Positions 18,451-26,521 of a DNA stretch of 64,000 nucleotides are shown piece by piece. How positions within the stretch are numbered: position 1 is the first letter of the stretch; every line of letters starts with the position of its first letter. The translations under genes and the position numbers were made by a program. The DNA lies in assembly GCA_965267435.1 (NCBI GenBank), contig OZ253960.1, forward strand, positions 1,674,001 to 1,738,000, read 5' to 3'. Under the pieces are notes generated by a model that was not told the DNA's origin, made no database searches, and was given only the letters and a program-made list of their open reading frames with translations. Source of the stretch: JAWPMT01 sp965267435. GTDB lineage: Bacteria > Bacteroidota > Bacteroidia > Cytophagales > Cyclobacteriaceae.

Positions 18451-18996
18451 TCAAAGGTCGTTAAGTTCATTGTATAGTTCTTGTAATCGCTCGCGGAGTC
18501 TGGCAACCGCATACCGCTTTCGGGATATGACGGTCTTCAGGTTAGTACCCAACTCATCGGCTATTTCCTGAAGGGTCATCCCATCCAATTCATTTTTGAC
18601 GAAGACTTCTCGTTGCTTGTCGGGAAGCTCGTCGAGCGCAGCCATCAATTCCTCCCAAAATATCTCGCTAAAGAATTCATCCTCCGGAATGGCATCTTCA
18701 CCCAGAAGCAGGGACTGAGCATCGTCACTGTCCTCGTCAAAGAACTCATCCCCCATGGGCAAGTCCGTCTTTTTCCGATACCTGTCAATAATGCGATTCC
18801 TAGCTGTACGATAGAGCCAACTCCCCACATTCTCCAGGTCCTCCAAATCCACCACCCGACTTAGCTGCAGCCAAACGTCCTGCAGGATGTCCTCAGCGTC
18901 CTCTTCACTCCTCACACGTCCTCGAATGAAGCTGAAAAGTCGCTGACTGTACGACTTGACGACATTGACGATATTGGAACCCTGGGACTCAGCCAT
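18451..18996 (-). CDS. ECF-type RNA polymerase sigma factor
   Basis: A 181-residue sigma-70-family factor. Region 2 lies at about residues 12-80, with RSEEDAEDILQDVW for core binding and LYRTARNRIIDRYRKK for -10 recognition. Region 4 lies at about 118-175, with LPDKQREVFVKNELDGMTLQ and an HTH IADELGTNLKTVISRKRY. The inter-region linker is acidic. The gene heads a minus-strand operon of three small membrane proteins ended by a hairpin terminator. This layout resembles ECF systems in which the following genes encode membrane regulators. No classical anti-sigma domain is present. Confidence 0.9.
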   Translation of the reverse strand: MAESQGSNIVNVVKSYSQRLFSFIRGRVRSEEDAEDILQDVWLQLSRVVDLEDLENVGSWLYRTARNRIIDRYRKKTDLPMGDEFFDEDSDDAQSLLLGEDAIPEDEFFSEIFWEELMAALDELPDKQREVFVKNELDGMTLQEIADELGTNLKTVISRKRYAVARLRERLQELYNELNDL

Positions 18997-19061
18997 TGCG
19001 GTGGGGAAGTTACTGCATCAGGTAAAAAAATTGCGATGACTCCGTACAAAGACGCTCCAAC

Positions 19062-19088
19062 AAAAAAAGGCCTTCTTTCGAAGGCCTT
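19062..19088 (-). terminator. Terminator after the DUF4136 lipoprotein
   Basis: AAGGCCTTC (19067-19075) pairs with GAAGGCCTT (19080-19088) across the loop TTTC. On the minus strand a run of T follows. It lies 26 bases beyond the stop codon of the lipoprotein gene and upstream of the sigma-factor gene. Confidence 0.88.
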
Positions 19089-19113
19089 CAAGAGCTCCCA
19101 TCCTTTCTGCAAC

Positions 19114-19707
19114 CTATACAGGCTGCTCACTCTCAGCTGTCAAAACCTCCTGGATGGGAAAGTTCTCCAATAGCATCTCCACAGCCTTAGGTATTCCCTT
19201 GCCTACTTTCTTCTGATTGACATTCAGGTCCCCGGCAGCGGTGGTATACCATAAGAGCTCGCCGCTATCTGCATCTTCCAAAGCGACTGTGACCGTACCC
19301 GTTGGTACCTGATACTCTTGCACGTGGGTGCTGGTCATGCCTGGACCTCCATACCAGCCTCTGCCCCATCGGCCATAGTATCCCCCGCCCATATCTGTAC
19401 TCGTGCCGCGATAGCTCGTACGCGCGCCTTGCGCAATGGCGTAGGTGATTATGACATCGGGCGCTTCACTGGCGGTCATGCCATTGTTCTCAAGACCATC
19501 GTGCAATTCACTTTCAAACCTGGCCATATTGATCGGATTGTTAACAACACTCTGGGGCTCGTCTTCGGATGTAGCATTCACAATTGTGTAGGTTCTATAT
19601 CCTGAGAAGTCAACTCCTGCTTTTTGGTCAGTTACGACTTCCACACCAGAACAAGCAGTGAATAGTACCGCGATGGCTAGTCCGAGGGTGATTGATCTTG
19701 TTTTCAT
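19114..19707 (-). CDS. DUF4136 lipoprotein
   Basis: A 197-residue lipoprotein with signal peptide and lipobox LFTAC (Cys 19). The mature part has the DUF4136 pattern: an early VDFSGYRTY strand, a central APDVIITYAIAQ helix/strand, a Gly/Tyr/Trp-rich loop around GGGYYGRWGRGWYGG, then EYQVPTGTVTVALEDADSGELLWY and a C-terminal helix. DUF4136 proteins are common in Bacteroidota and Proteobacteria envelopes and are of unknown function. The gene forms its own transcription unit with a clear terminator. The start ATG is at the base of the signal peptide. Confidence 0.88.
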   Translation of the reverse strand: MKTRSITLGLAIAVLFTACSGVEVVTDQKAGVDFSGYRTYTIVNATSEDEPQSVVNNPINMARFESELHDGLENNGMTASEAPDVIITYAIAQGARTSYRGTSTDMGGGYYGRWGRGWYGGPGMTSTHVQEYQVPTGTVTVALEDADSGELLWYTTAAGDLNVNQKKVGKGIPKAVEMLLENFPIQEVLTAESEQPV

Positions 19708-19884
19708 TGTCGTAGTTATTAGTGTTCATTGTAATAAACGACAACCCAATAGACAAGATATGGTCAATAATGTACTACTAATTGTATATATCAGACAGAC
19801 CTATTGGAAACCGGGGGCAAGACGTCCGTTTGTGGTTCTTTCGTCGAATCAGAGCATGAAAGCGCCTCGTGCCAATGCCCTATA

Positions 19885-20405
19885 TCAGCTGTCAGCAAGA
19901 TTGGAAATGCGTCTGCTGGCGCCTGCCTGAACGGTCTTCCTCTCGTCACCATCAATAAATGCATGGATGGCCTCAGCTGTGGGTAGCGTTCCGATGAAGC
20001 TGATGGCTTGGACCGCGGTCATGTCTATACTCTTCTTAGCGGGAGGAGCGTCATTGGAGGTTACGACAAGGATTTGTTTCGCCGGCTCCTTCTCTTTCTT
20101 ATGGACCGGCTTGATTGGCTTCGATGCTGGTTGTGCTACTTTGCCGCTACCGGATTTTTGATTTTTTTTTTACTCTTGGAAGAGGCCTTATCCTTTACCT
20201 GCTTCTTGGGCTTTCGGTCCTTCTTGGCGACAGGCTTCGCCTTCTTCTCAAGCTTTTTCTTGGACTTGTCCAGGTCCTGGATTTTGTCAATGGTCTTTTG
20301 GATAGATTTCTTGTCGGCCTTCTTTTTCACCTTGCGCAGCAGAGCACTTTCAGCACTCTTCGTTGACTTCTTCAGCTTCTTGAGTTTCTTATCGAGTTTC
20401 TTCAT
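19885..20405 (-). pseudogene. Lys-rich protein gene with frameshift at a poly-A tract
   Basis: The first part (ATG at 20405) encodes about 80 residues dominated by Lys (KLDKKLKKLKKSTKSAE and similar), like histone-H1-type bacterial tails. After a run of ten A on the coding strand (plus 20162-20171) this frame ends quickly. The adjacent frame stays open for another 91 residues to the TGA at 19885-19887. It reads as protein: a KPIKPVHKKEKEPAKQILVV segment, then a compact helix-rich end with TAEAIHAFIDGDERKTVQAG. Eleven or eight A would join both parts into one protein of about 175 residues. Causes could be a sequencing error, a true mutation, phase variation or transcriptional slippage. The intact product is probably a nucleic-acid-binding protein. 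Confidence 0.7.
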
Positions 20406-20588
20406 AGTTATCAACGCTATCCGATTTCTAAGATAATCGATAATAGCACTAATTTAACACGTAGCGTCAGAAGCTTGTGGCACAGTTCTCTGTCGAATCC
20501 TCCAACCATATGTCTCTGCTACTGCACTTCGGACGCCTGATTAGCATGGAATTTCATTATCATCGCACACGCTACTAGCCCTAGATAT

Positions 20589-21575
20589 ATGGAGCTTACA
20601 TTGGACATGACCGCTGCATCGCTATCATCCTACCTACAGGATCAGAAACTTCTGAATGAGGCGGACCAGATTGTGCACATTGAGAAACCCGGTGAAGGCA
20701 ACATGAACGTCGTACTTCGGATTGTTTCCAATGAGCGTCGGATGATCCTCAAACAATCCCGACCCTACGTCAACAAGTATCCGCAAATTGCGGCACCTTC
20801 CAATAGAATCGACATAGAACGGCAATTCTACAATACCGTCAAATCCATCCCGGCGCTACAAGAAAAGCTGCCAAGAATTCAAGGATACATGGAGGCGGAT
20901 CGCATGCTCGTTCTTGAAGACCTGGGCGACGCCAAAGACTACACATATCTCTATCAGCAAGGTCAGCACTTCTCAACTGAAGAAATACAGCACGCAACGA
21001 GCTTCCTACACGATCTCCATGGCTATGCATTTGATCGGCTGACGATTGACGCCTTCCCTTTGAATATGGAGATGCGCCAACTGAATCATGAGCACATCTT
21101 CATTTATCCCTTCCTTTCAAACAATGGGCTGGATCTGGATACCATCACACCGGGTTTGGCGCATGTCGCGTCCAAATACCAGGACAATGGTCGTCTGCAA
21201 GCCGTGGCCAAGGATCTTGGCAGGCTGTATCTCACCAATGGAGGGCCGCATCTGCTACATGGAGACTACTTTCCCGGCAGCTGGTTAGCAACGTCTGACG
21301 GCTTCAAGGTCATCGACCCGGAGTTCTGCTTCTTTGGACCAGCGGAATTTGACGTGGGAGTGATGACCGCACATCTGGACATGGCCAGGCAGACTTACGA
21401 TACTGACACGATACTGTCGGGACATCCCTGCGAACTGGATGCAACACTTGTTGGGAGGTTTCGATCCATCGAGATCATGAGAAGGCTGATTGGCCTCGCT
21501 CAACTGCCCGTGACTTTGTCTCTCGAGGAAAAAAGTGAACTTCTGGCTGGCGCATATAACCTACTCATGGCATGA
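20589..21575 (+). CDS. MtnK-like small-molecule kinase (APH fold)
   Basis: A cytoplasmic 328-residue kinase of the aminoglycoside/choline/methylthioribose kinase fold. The Lys-containing strand reads MILKQSRPYVNKYP, close to the KQ-xPYV segment of methylthioribose kinase. The catalytic loop is LLHGDYFPGSW, and the metal-binding motif VIDPEFCFFGPAEFDVG has the DPEF-x-GP-x-FD layout typical of MtnK. Residues 94-115 carry a VLEDLGDAKDYTYLY segment. No other methionine-salvage gene is nearby. The stop overlaps the start of an exported ADP-ribosylglycohydrolase (ATGA at 21572-21575), so the two are translationally coupled. The true substrate may be a ribose derivative other than methylthioribose. 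Confidence 0.8.
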   Translation: MELTLDMTAASLSSYLQDQKLLNEADQIVHIEKPGEGNMNVVLRIVSNERRMILKQSRPYVNKYPQIAAPSNRIDIERQFYNTVKSIPALQEKLPRIQGYMEADRMLVLEDLGDAKDYTYLYQQGQHFSTEEIQHATSFLHDLHGYAFDRLTIDAFPLNMEMRQLNHEHIFIYPFLSNNGLDLDTITPGLAHVASKYQDNGRLQAVAKDLGRLYLTNGGPHLLHGDYFPGSWLATSDGFKVIDPEFCFFGPAEFDVGVMTAHLDMARQTYDTDTILSGHPCELDATLVGRFRSIEIMRRLIGLAQLPVTLSLEEKSELLAGAYNLLMA

Positions 21576-22870
21576 GATATCTCCAACTAATGGCCATTGG
21601 CCTATTGATGGGTTGCTCTTCCGCTCCACCGACGGATATCAGCTCGTTCCCCTCTCCCCAGGCTCCCCGATTACGCTCCGAATCCTGGCCATCAGATCTG
21701 ACAAGAGATCAATACTACGACAAACTCCTGGGCGTTTTGGTAGGCTCTGCCATTGGAGATGCGATGGGCGCACCAGTGGAAATGTGGAGTCGCCAATACA
21801 TCGAGGTCCAATACGGCTTCATCGATACGCTGGTCGCTGTCCGGAGGCCTGGCCAGGCTGAAGGGCCTTGGGAAGACAATCTCGTCGCAGGCGGCACCAC
21901 CGATGACACCCGCTGGAAGTACCTCGTGGGGCAATACCTGCTGACACAATCCGACACCACTCTCGATGACCGCGCCTTCGCGCAATTGATCGTGGATCTC
22001 TACCAAAGAGAATTGAAAGAGGTCCAATCGGTGGAGACCTTCGACCCAGAGCCGCTTGAGAAAGAGCTACTGCAAGTGCAATGGCTGCAGGAATGGGCGA
22101 AGGTGGCGAAACCTTACGCAGACGATGACCTTCGTGAGTATAGCTACGCCGTCAATCGATTCTATGGCGGTGAGCTGGCCTGCGCCGGTATGCTCTACTC
22201 CCCAATGTTAGGTGCCTTCTTTCCAGGTCAAGCAGACCGGGCCTATCTCGAGTCGTATAAATTGGGACTCTTTGACCTGGGGTACGCTCGCGATATCTCA
22301 GCCCTCACAGCGGCCTACGTGTCAAAATCAATGCAACCTGGCGTGACACTTGATGACGTGGCCGCCATCACACAAACCACTGATCCGCTCCGCTATTTCA
22401 ACAGCCGACTCGTAGAGCGTATTGCGTACCGGTCCTACACGTTGAGCAAAGAGATTGTTTACGAGGTCAATAAGTTGGAGAGCATGGATGCAGATCTCCA
22501 AAAGCGACTACCAAAGGGTTACAAGGGTACAGCCCTCGACCATATCCGGTTGATGAAGGCCTATGAGCTATTGGAGCAGCATTTGCAGGACATCCCTTTT
22601 CATGCAGGAGAAATACACCTGATCAACCTTACCGCCCTGGCATACGGTGAAGGGGACTTCAGGAAGACCATGAATTTCATCGTCAATTTTGGCCGGGACA
22701 ACGACACCGTGGCGGCCGTTACCGGCGCTATCCTCGGTGGCTACCTGGGTTACAGCGCACTGCCCGACGGATTGAAGAAGGCAGTATTGACGACATCGAA
22801 GGATGTGATGGGGATCGACCTTGAGCTGCTGGCCGAGCAGCTGACTTCACACCAATTCCCGGAAGGTTAG
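21572..22870 (+). CDS. ADP-ribosylglycohydrolase-family lipoprotein
   Basis: A 432-residue protein of the DraG/ARH fold with an N-terminal lipoprotein signal (lipobox LLMGC, Cys 15), so it acts in the periplasm or at the outer membrane. Metal-binding motifs are intact: AIGDAMGAPVE near residue 60, GGTTDDTRW near 110 and GRDNDTVAAVTGAILGG near 375. Family members remove ADP-ribose from proteins or split N-ribosyl bonds. It overlaps the upstream MtnK-like kinase gene by four bases. That pairing suggests cleavage of a ribosyl compound outside the cytoplasm and phosphorylation of the product after uptake, which is an inference. Its stop is five bases from the convergent KamA-type gene. Confidence 0.88.
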   Translation: MRYLQLMAIGLLMGCSSAPPTDISSFPSPQAPRLRSESWPSDLTRDQYYDKLLGVLVGSAIGDAMGAPVEMWSRQYIEVQYGFIDTLVAVRRPGQAEGPWEDNLVAGGTTDDTRWKYLVGQYLLTQSDTTLDDRAFAQLIVDLYQRELKEVQSVETFDPEPLEKELLQVQWLQEWAKVAKPYADDDLREYSYAVNRFYGGELACAGMLYSPMLGAFFPGQADRAYLESYKLGLFDLGYARDISALTAAYVSKSMQPGVTLDDVAAITQTTDPLRYFNSRLVERIAYRSYTLSKEIVYEVNKLESMDADLQKRLPKGYKGTALDHIRLMKAYELLEQHLQDIPFHAGEIHLINLTALAYGEGDFRKTMNFIVNFGRDNDTVAAVTGAILGGYLGYSALPDGLKKAVLTTSKDVMGIDLELLAEQLTSHQFPEG

Positions 22871-22875
22871 CTCCT

Positions 22876-24210
22876 TTATTCGAAAGCCATCTCAAAGTCG
22901 ACGGCGTCAGCAGTCATCTCCTCTTCGAAGAAAAACGATTCCTCTCCAAAAGCCGGTACCAGTTCATCCAGCCAAATGGCATCAGGGTCGTACCTGGCGA
23001 AGAAGGGCACTCCTACCCAGTCCGGATTTCGTGCCTGCAGGAAGTTGAGAACAAATACTTTCTGACCATGCACCTCCTGGACACCAACGACCTGGACCTT
23101 ACCCGGCGCAGCGGACATACTCGGACCGCGGACCGTTCGACAGATCCCACTTACTTCTTTGTAAGCGTCCTTGAAAATGCGCCACGCCCTATCCAATGAC
23201 ACGGCGAAGTAGTCCTGTGCCCCCGTATCCCTGGCCACGAACATGTAATAGGGAATACAGCCCAACCGGACCTGCTCCTTCCACATGGCGGACCAGTCAC
23301 TGGGATTGTCGTTGATACCCTGCATAAGCGGGGCCTGTGTACGGACCTGACAGCCAGTACCGAGGATACGGTCTATAGCGTCTCGAACGGCCTGAGTTTG
23401 CAACTCCTGCGGGTGGTTGAAGTGCGCCATGAACGACAGATGCTTCCCCATTGCCTTCACTCTACGGAAGGTCTTCAAAAGCTTATCTGCGCCCTCGTCT
23501 TCGGTGAACTTGTAGGGCCAAAACGAAAGTGACTTAGATCCTATGCGAATGTTCTGCAGGTTGGGAAGGTCCGCATCGAGGATCTCGTTGAGGTAGCTGG
23601 CAAAGATCTCTGGCGCCATGATCATTGGATCGCCACCCGTGAAGATCAGATCGGTCACCTCGGGATGGTCTTGCAGGTACCGTATGACCAGCGATGTCTC
23701 GCTCATCGCAAACTTCAAATCATCCATTCCCACAAACTGTGGCCAGCGAAAGCAAAACGTGCAATAAGCATGGCAGGTCTGCCCCTTACTTGGAAAAAAC
23801 AACGCCGTCTCGCGGTACTTGTGCTGGACACCGGGTAGCCGCATCCCATCAATTTGCGGCACATTAAGCTCGAGCTGTCCGGCCGGATGAGGATTCAGCG
23901 TTTCCCTGATCTCATCGATGACCCCAGTTATCTCTTGTTTCCGATTGCCGCGTTTGATAAGATCAGCCACTTGCTCAAAATGCTCCTCCTGCAGCATGGC
24001 CTTTTGGGGAAATGTCAGCTGAAACAAGGGATCCGTCTCATAATTGTCCCAATCAATTAACTCATCGGTGATGTAATTATTCACTTTGAAAGGAAGCACA
24101 TGGCCCACTACTTCGATATTGAAACGCTCTTCTTCACTGAGTAGCGCCATCTGGGGGATTTTTCGGAAACTGGCCAGGGAATATGCTTTGTAGTCTTTTT
24201 GGGTGGGCAT
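22876..24210 (-). CDS. KamA-family radical SAM enzyme
   Basis: A 444-residue enzyme related to lysine 2,3-aminomutase. The radical SAM cluster motif is CHAYCTFC with Cys 146, 150 and 153, and the GGDP SAM-binding motif lies at 192-195. The C-terminal part has SAAPGK with Lys 371, at the place where lysine aminomutases carry the PLP-binding PGGGGK loop. The glycine-rich loop is thus shortened. Substrate-binding Asp residues cannot be assigned. It could be a lysine, glutamate or arginine aminomutase-like enzyme, or act on an unusual substrate. It is larger than EpmB-type proteins. There is no signal peptide, and no epmA or efp neighbour is present. It converges with the ADP-ribosylglycohydrolase gene. 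Confidence 0.85.
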   Translation of the reverse strand: MPTQKDYKAYSLASFRKIPQMALLSEEERFNIEVVGHVLPFKVNNYITDELIDWDNYETDPLFQLTFPQKAMLQEEHFEQVADLIKRGNRKQEITGVIDEIRETLNPHPAGQLELNVPQIDGMRLPGVQHKYRETALFFPSKGQTCHAYCTFCFRWPQFVGMDDLKFAMSETSLVIRYLQDHPEVTDLIFTGGDPMIMAPEIFASYLNEILDADLPNLQNIRIGSKSLSFWPYKFTEDEGADKLLKTFRRVKAMGKHLSFMAHFNHPQELQTQAVRDAIDRILGTGCQVRTQAPLMQGINDNPSDWSAMWKEQVRLGCIPYYMFVARDTGAQDYFAVSLDRAWRIFKDAYKEVSGICRTVRGPSMSAAPGKVQVVGVQEVHGQKVFVLNFLQARNPDWVGVPFFARYDPDAIWLDELVPAFGEESFFFEEEMTADAVDFEMAFE

Positions 24211-24379
24211 CAGTATTGTTGTCGGGTTGGGTTGTCACACATTGCAACCAGCTAATCTAGCAAGGTCTCTCCGCAATACCGTGGATCTGCGCATTAATTC
24301 CTAGTTAATGATTTGAAATTTGCCCTTGAAATCCAAATAATATTCTGATTTATTGTAAGTAACGGACATAAATAGAAAT

Positions 24380-24387
24380 TACATTTG
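24380..24387 (+). promoter_or_regulatory. Possible -7 promoter box (TAnnTTTG)
   Basis: TACATTTG fits the Bacteroidota -7 consensus exactly and lies 50 bases upstream of the SGNH hydrolase start. A TTG upstream (24353-24355) is 24 bases away instead of the usual 19-20, so the assignment is weak. Confidence 0.35.
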
Positions 24388-24437
24388 GTATTTGCGAAAC
24401 CGTGCGCTAGATTGACGGGTGCATTCAAATCCCATCC

Positions 24438-25169
24438 ATGAGATCATTTATCGCTTTTCTCTTTTTCGCCTCCGCTGTCATCGCACATGCCCAGCCATCC
24501 GATTCGACAATTCTCGCCCAATACAAAAGGTGGTCTGCCATGAGAGATGACTGGCCCAACCTTGCCCGATACAAGGACGCCAATGAAGCCTTATCGGCAC
24601 CTACGCCAGATGAAAAGCGCGTGGTATTCATGGGCAATTCCATAACGGACGCCTGGATTCGGGTGTCGCCGGAGTTCTTCGAGGGTAAGCCCTATGTCGA
24701 TCGAGGGATCAGCGGTCAGACGACTCCGCAGATGCTGGTAAGATTTCGGCAAGATGTAATCGATCTAAAACCCTACGCCGTAGTCATTCTGGCAGGAACT
24801 AACGATGTCGCCGGCAACACCGGGCCATCCACGCAGAAAATGATAGAGGGCAACCTTGCCTCCATGGCGGAGGTCGCGACAGCCAACGGGATTAAAGTCA
24901 TCATGGCCTCGGTCCTTCCTGCCTTCAACTATCGCTGGCGACCTTCAGTGCAGGACGTGGCTCAAAAAATCGTCTCACTCAATGAGTGGATAAAGGGCTA
25001 CTGTGACGAGAAAGGGCACGTCTACCTTGACTACCACTCCGCCATGAAAGACGAACGCAATGGGCTGCCGGAGAGTCTCTCACCAGACGGCGTGCACCCC
25101 AATAAGGAAGGCTACAAAATCATGGAGCGATTGGCCGAAGAGGCGATCGGGAAAGTAATGGAGGATTAA
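24438..25169 (+). CDS. Secreted SGNH/GDSL hydrolase
   Basis: A 243-residue secreted esterase-like protein with signal peptide MRSFIAFLFFASAVIAHAQ. The SGNH blocks are present: GNSITDAW (nucleophile Ser), GISGQT (Gly), LAGTNDVAG (Asn) and DGVHPN with the catalytic Asp/His pair near the C-terminus. It probably removes acyl groups from carbohydrates or other substrates in the periplasm, as for acetylesterases of this type. It is followed, 65 bases later and on the same strand, by a Tat-type PLP enzyme. Confidence 0.92.
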   Translation: MRSFIAFLFFASAVIAHAQPSDSTILAQYKRWSAMRDDWPNLARYKDANEALSAPTPDEKRVVFMGNSITDAWIRVSPEFFEGKPYVDRGISGQTTPQMLVRFRQDVIDLKPYAVVILAGTNDVAGNTGPSTQKMIEGNLASMAEVATANGIKVIMASVLPAFNYRWRPSVQDVAQKIVSLNEWIKGYCDEKGHVYLDYHSAMKDERNGLPESLSPDGVHPNKEGYKIMERLAEEAIGKVMED

Positions 25170-25234
25170 ACTCCTTCTACCGGCATTCACATGTGATTAC
25201 CTGTTTGTAAATTCATTAAAAAATCCCCTGAGCA

Positions 25235-26512
25235 ATGAGCAGAAGAAAATTCCTACAACAAGCTTCCATTGGATTTCTGTCATTACCGGCCATCTCGTTC
25301 GATCAGAATAGGGATTGGTCCATCACGGACCTCCAAAGTGCTCCCGCCGCCGTCACGCCCGAATATTGGGAGATGGTGCGAAAGCAGTTTCCGCTAAAGG
25401 AAGGCCAGACCTATTTCAACAACGGCACCATGGGCCCCACGGCCGGGTATGTCATTGATAAAATCATCAACCACATGATGTACTGGGGCGAGCATGGGGC
25501 TGAGGTAGACTACAAGAATGGATCGGGGCCTGTACTACTGACGGGCTATTTCCCTTATGAGGAGTTACGGCAAAAGCTGGGCAAGATCATCAACTGCGAC
25601 TTCAAAGAGATCTCTCTGACGCAGAATGCGACTTTCGGTATGAACTACGTGGGCATGGGCCTCGACCTGAAAGAAGGCGATGAACTCATCAATACCAATC
25701 AGGAGCACGGTGGTGGTTTTGGTGCGTGGCAACTGCTCGCGAAAAGAAGAGGCTGTGTGTACAAGCAAGCAACAATGCCGGTGCCTGCCAACGATCCACA
25801 GGAGATCTACGATGCGATCTTCAAAGAAGTCACTGACAAAACCAAGGTGATCGCGATCCCTCACATCGTATCGGTCTATGGCACGGTCATGCCCGTAAAG
25901 GAGATCTGCGCGGAAGCAAGGAAAAGAGGGATCTTCACAATCCTCGATGGCGCCCAGTGTGTCGGTCAAATCAAAGTAGATGTCAAAGACATCGGTTGTG
26001 ATGCCTATTATTCGAGCCTGCACAAGTGGCTACTGGCTCCAGCAGGAAGTGGGCTACTCTACATCAACGAAGACGTAGTCAGTGATATCTGGACTACCGT
26101 CGCCAGTTACAACTGGGACAACCAGGACGACCATGGTTTCCGCATCATGCAAAACGGCACGGGCAATGCCGCGATGATGACGGGTTATGACGCCGCTGTG
26201 GACTTCTTCAACACCATAGGGCATGACCGGTGGATAGGCCGTATCAAGGAACTGGGTGCCTACTTGCGCAGCGGTCTAAAGGAGATGGATCACGTGACCA
26301 TTCACTCCTCAACCAATGAAGACATGGCTGCAGGGATCACCACGTATGCCGTGGCAGGACTGACTGGGCCAGAGCTACAGAAGACGCTGTGGGAAAAAGA
26401 GCGACTGCAACCCCGTTCGGTGGGGACAGAAGTCATGCGCCATAGTACGCACATCTACAATTCAGAGGAGGAAATCGATCGGGCCTTGAAGGTGATATCG
26501 ACGTTGGCCTAA
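25235..26512 (+). CDS. Exported class V aminotransferase-fold enzyme
   Basis: A 425-residue PLP enzyme of the isopenicillin N epimerase/cysteine desulfurase fold. The N-terminus MSRRKFLQQASIGFLSLPA is a Tat signal with the twin Arg at 3-4, so it is exported folded with its cofactor. Visible PLP motifs are NNGTMGPT near residue 62 and SLHKWLLAPAG with the Schiff-base Lys 264; the Asp in FTILDGAQ binds the ring nitrogen. Members of this exported group are poorly characterised and may be racemases, epimerases or lyases. The preceding gene encodes an SGNH esterase and the convergent one a peptidase, so it may belong to extracytoplasmic amino-acid processing. Confidence 0.88.
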   Translation: MSRRKFLQQASIGFLSLPAISFDQNRDWSITDLQSAPAAVTPEYWEMVRKQFPLKEGQTYFNNGTMGPTAGYVIDKIINHMMYWGEHGAEVDYKNGSGPVLLTGYFPYEELRQKLGKIINCDFKEISLTQNATFGMNYVGMGLDLKEGDELINTNQEHGGGFGAWQLLAKRRGCVYKQATMPVPANDPQEIYDAIFKEVTDKTKVIAIPHIVSVYGTVMPVKEICAEARKRGIFTILDGAQCVGQIKVDVKDIGCDAYYSSLHKWLLAPAGSGLLYINEDVVSDIWTTVASYNWDNQDDHGFRIMQNGTGNAAMMTGYDAAVDFFNTIGHDRWIGRIKELGAYLRSGLKEMDHVTIHSSTNEDMAAGITTYAVAGLTGPELQKTLWEKERLQPRSVGTEVMRHSTHIYNSEEEIDRALKVISTLA

Positions 26513-26521
26513 GGCCTCATT

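Noticed and set aside
20008..20436. A plus-strand open frame of 142 Phe/Leu-rich residues
   Set aside because: It is the antisense of the Lys-rich gene; AAG/AAA codons read backwards give Phe/Leu, so it is a shadow, not a membrane protein.
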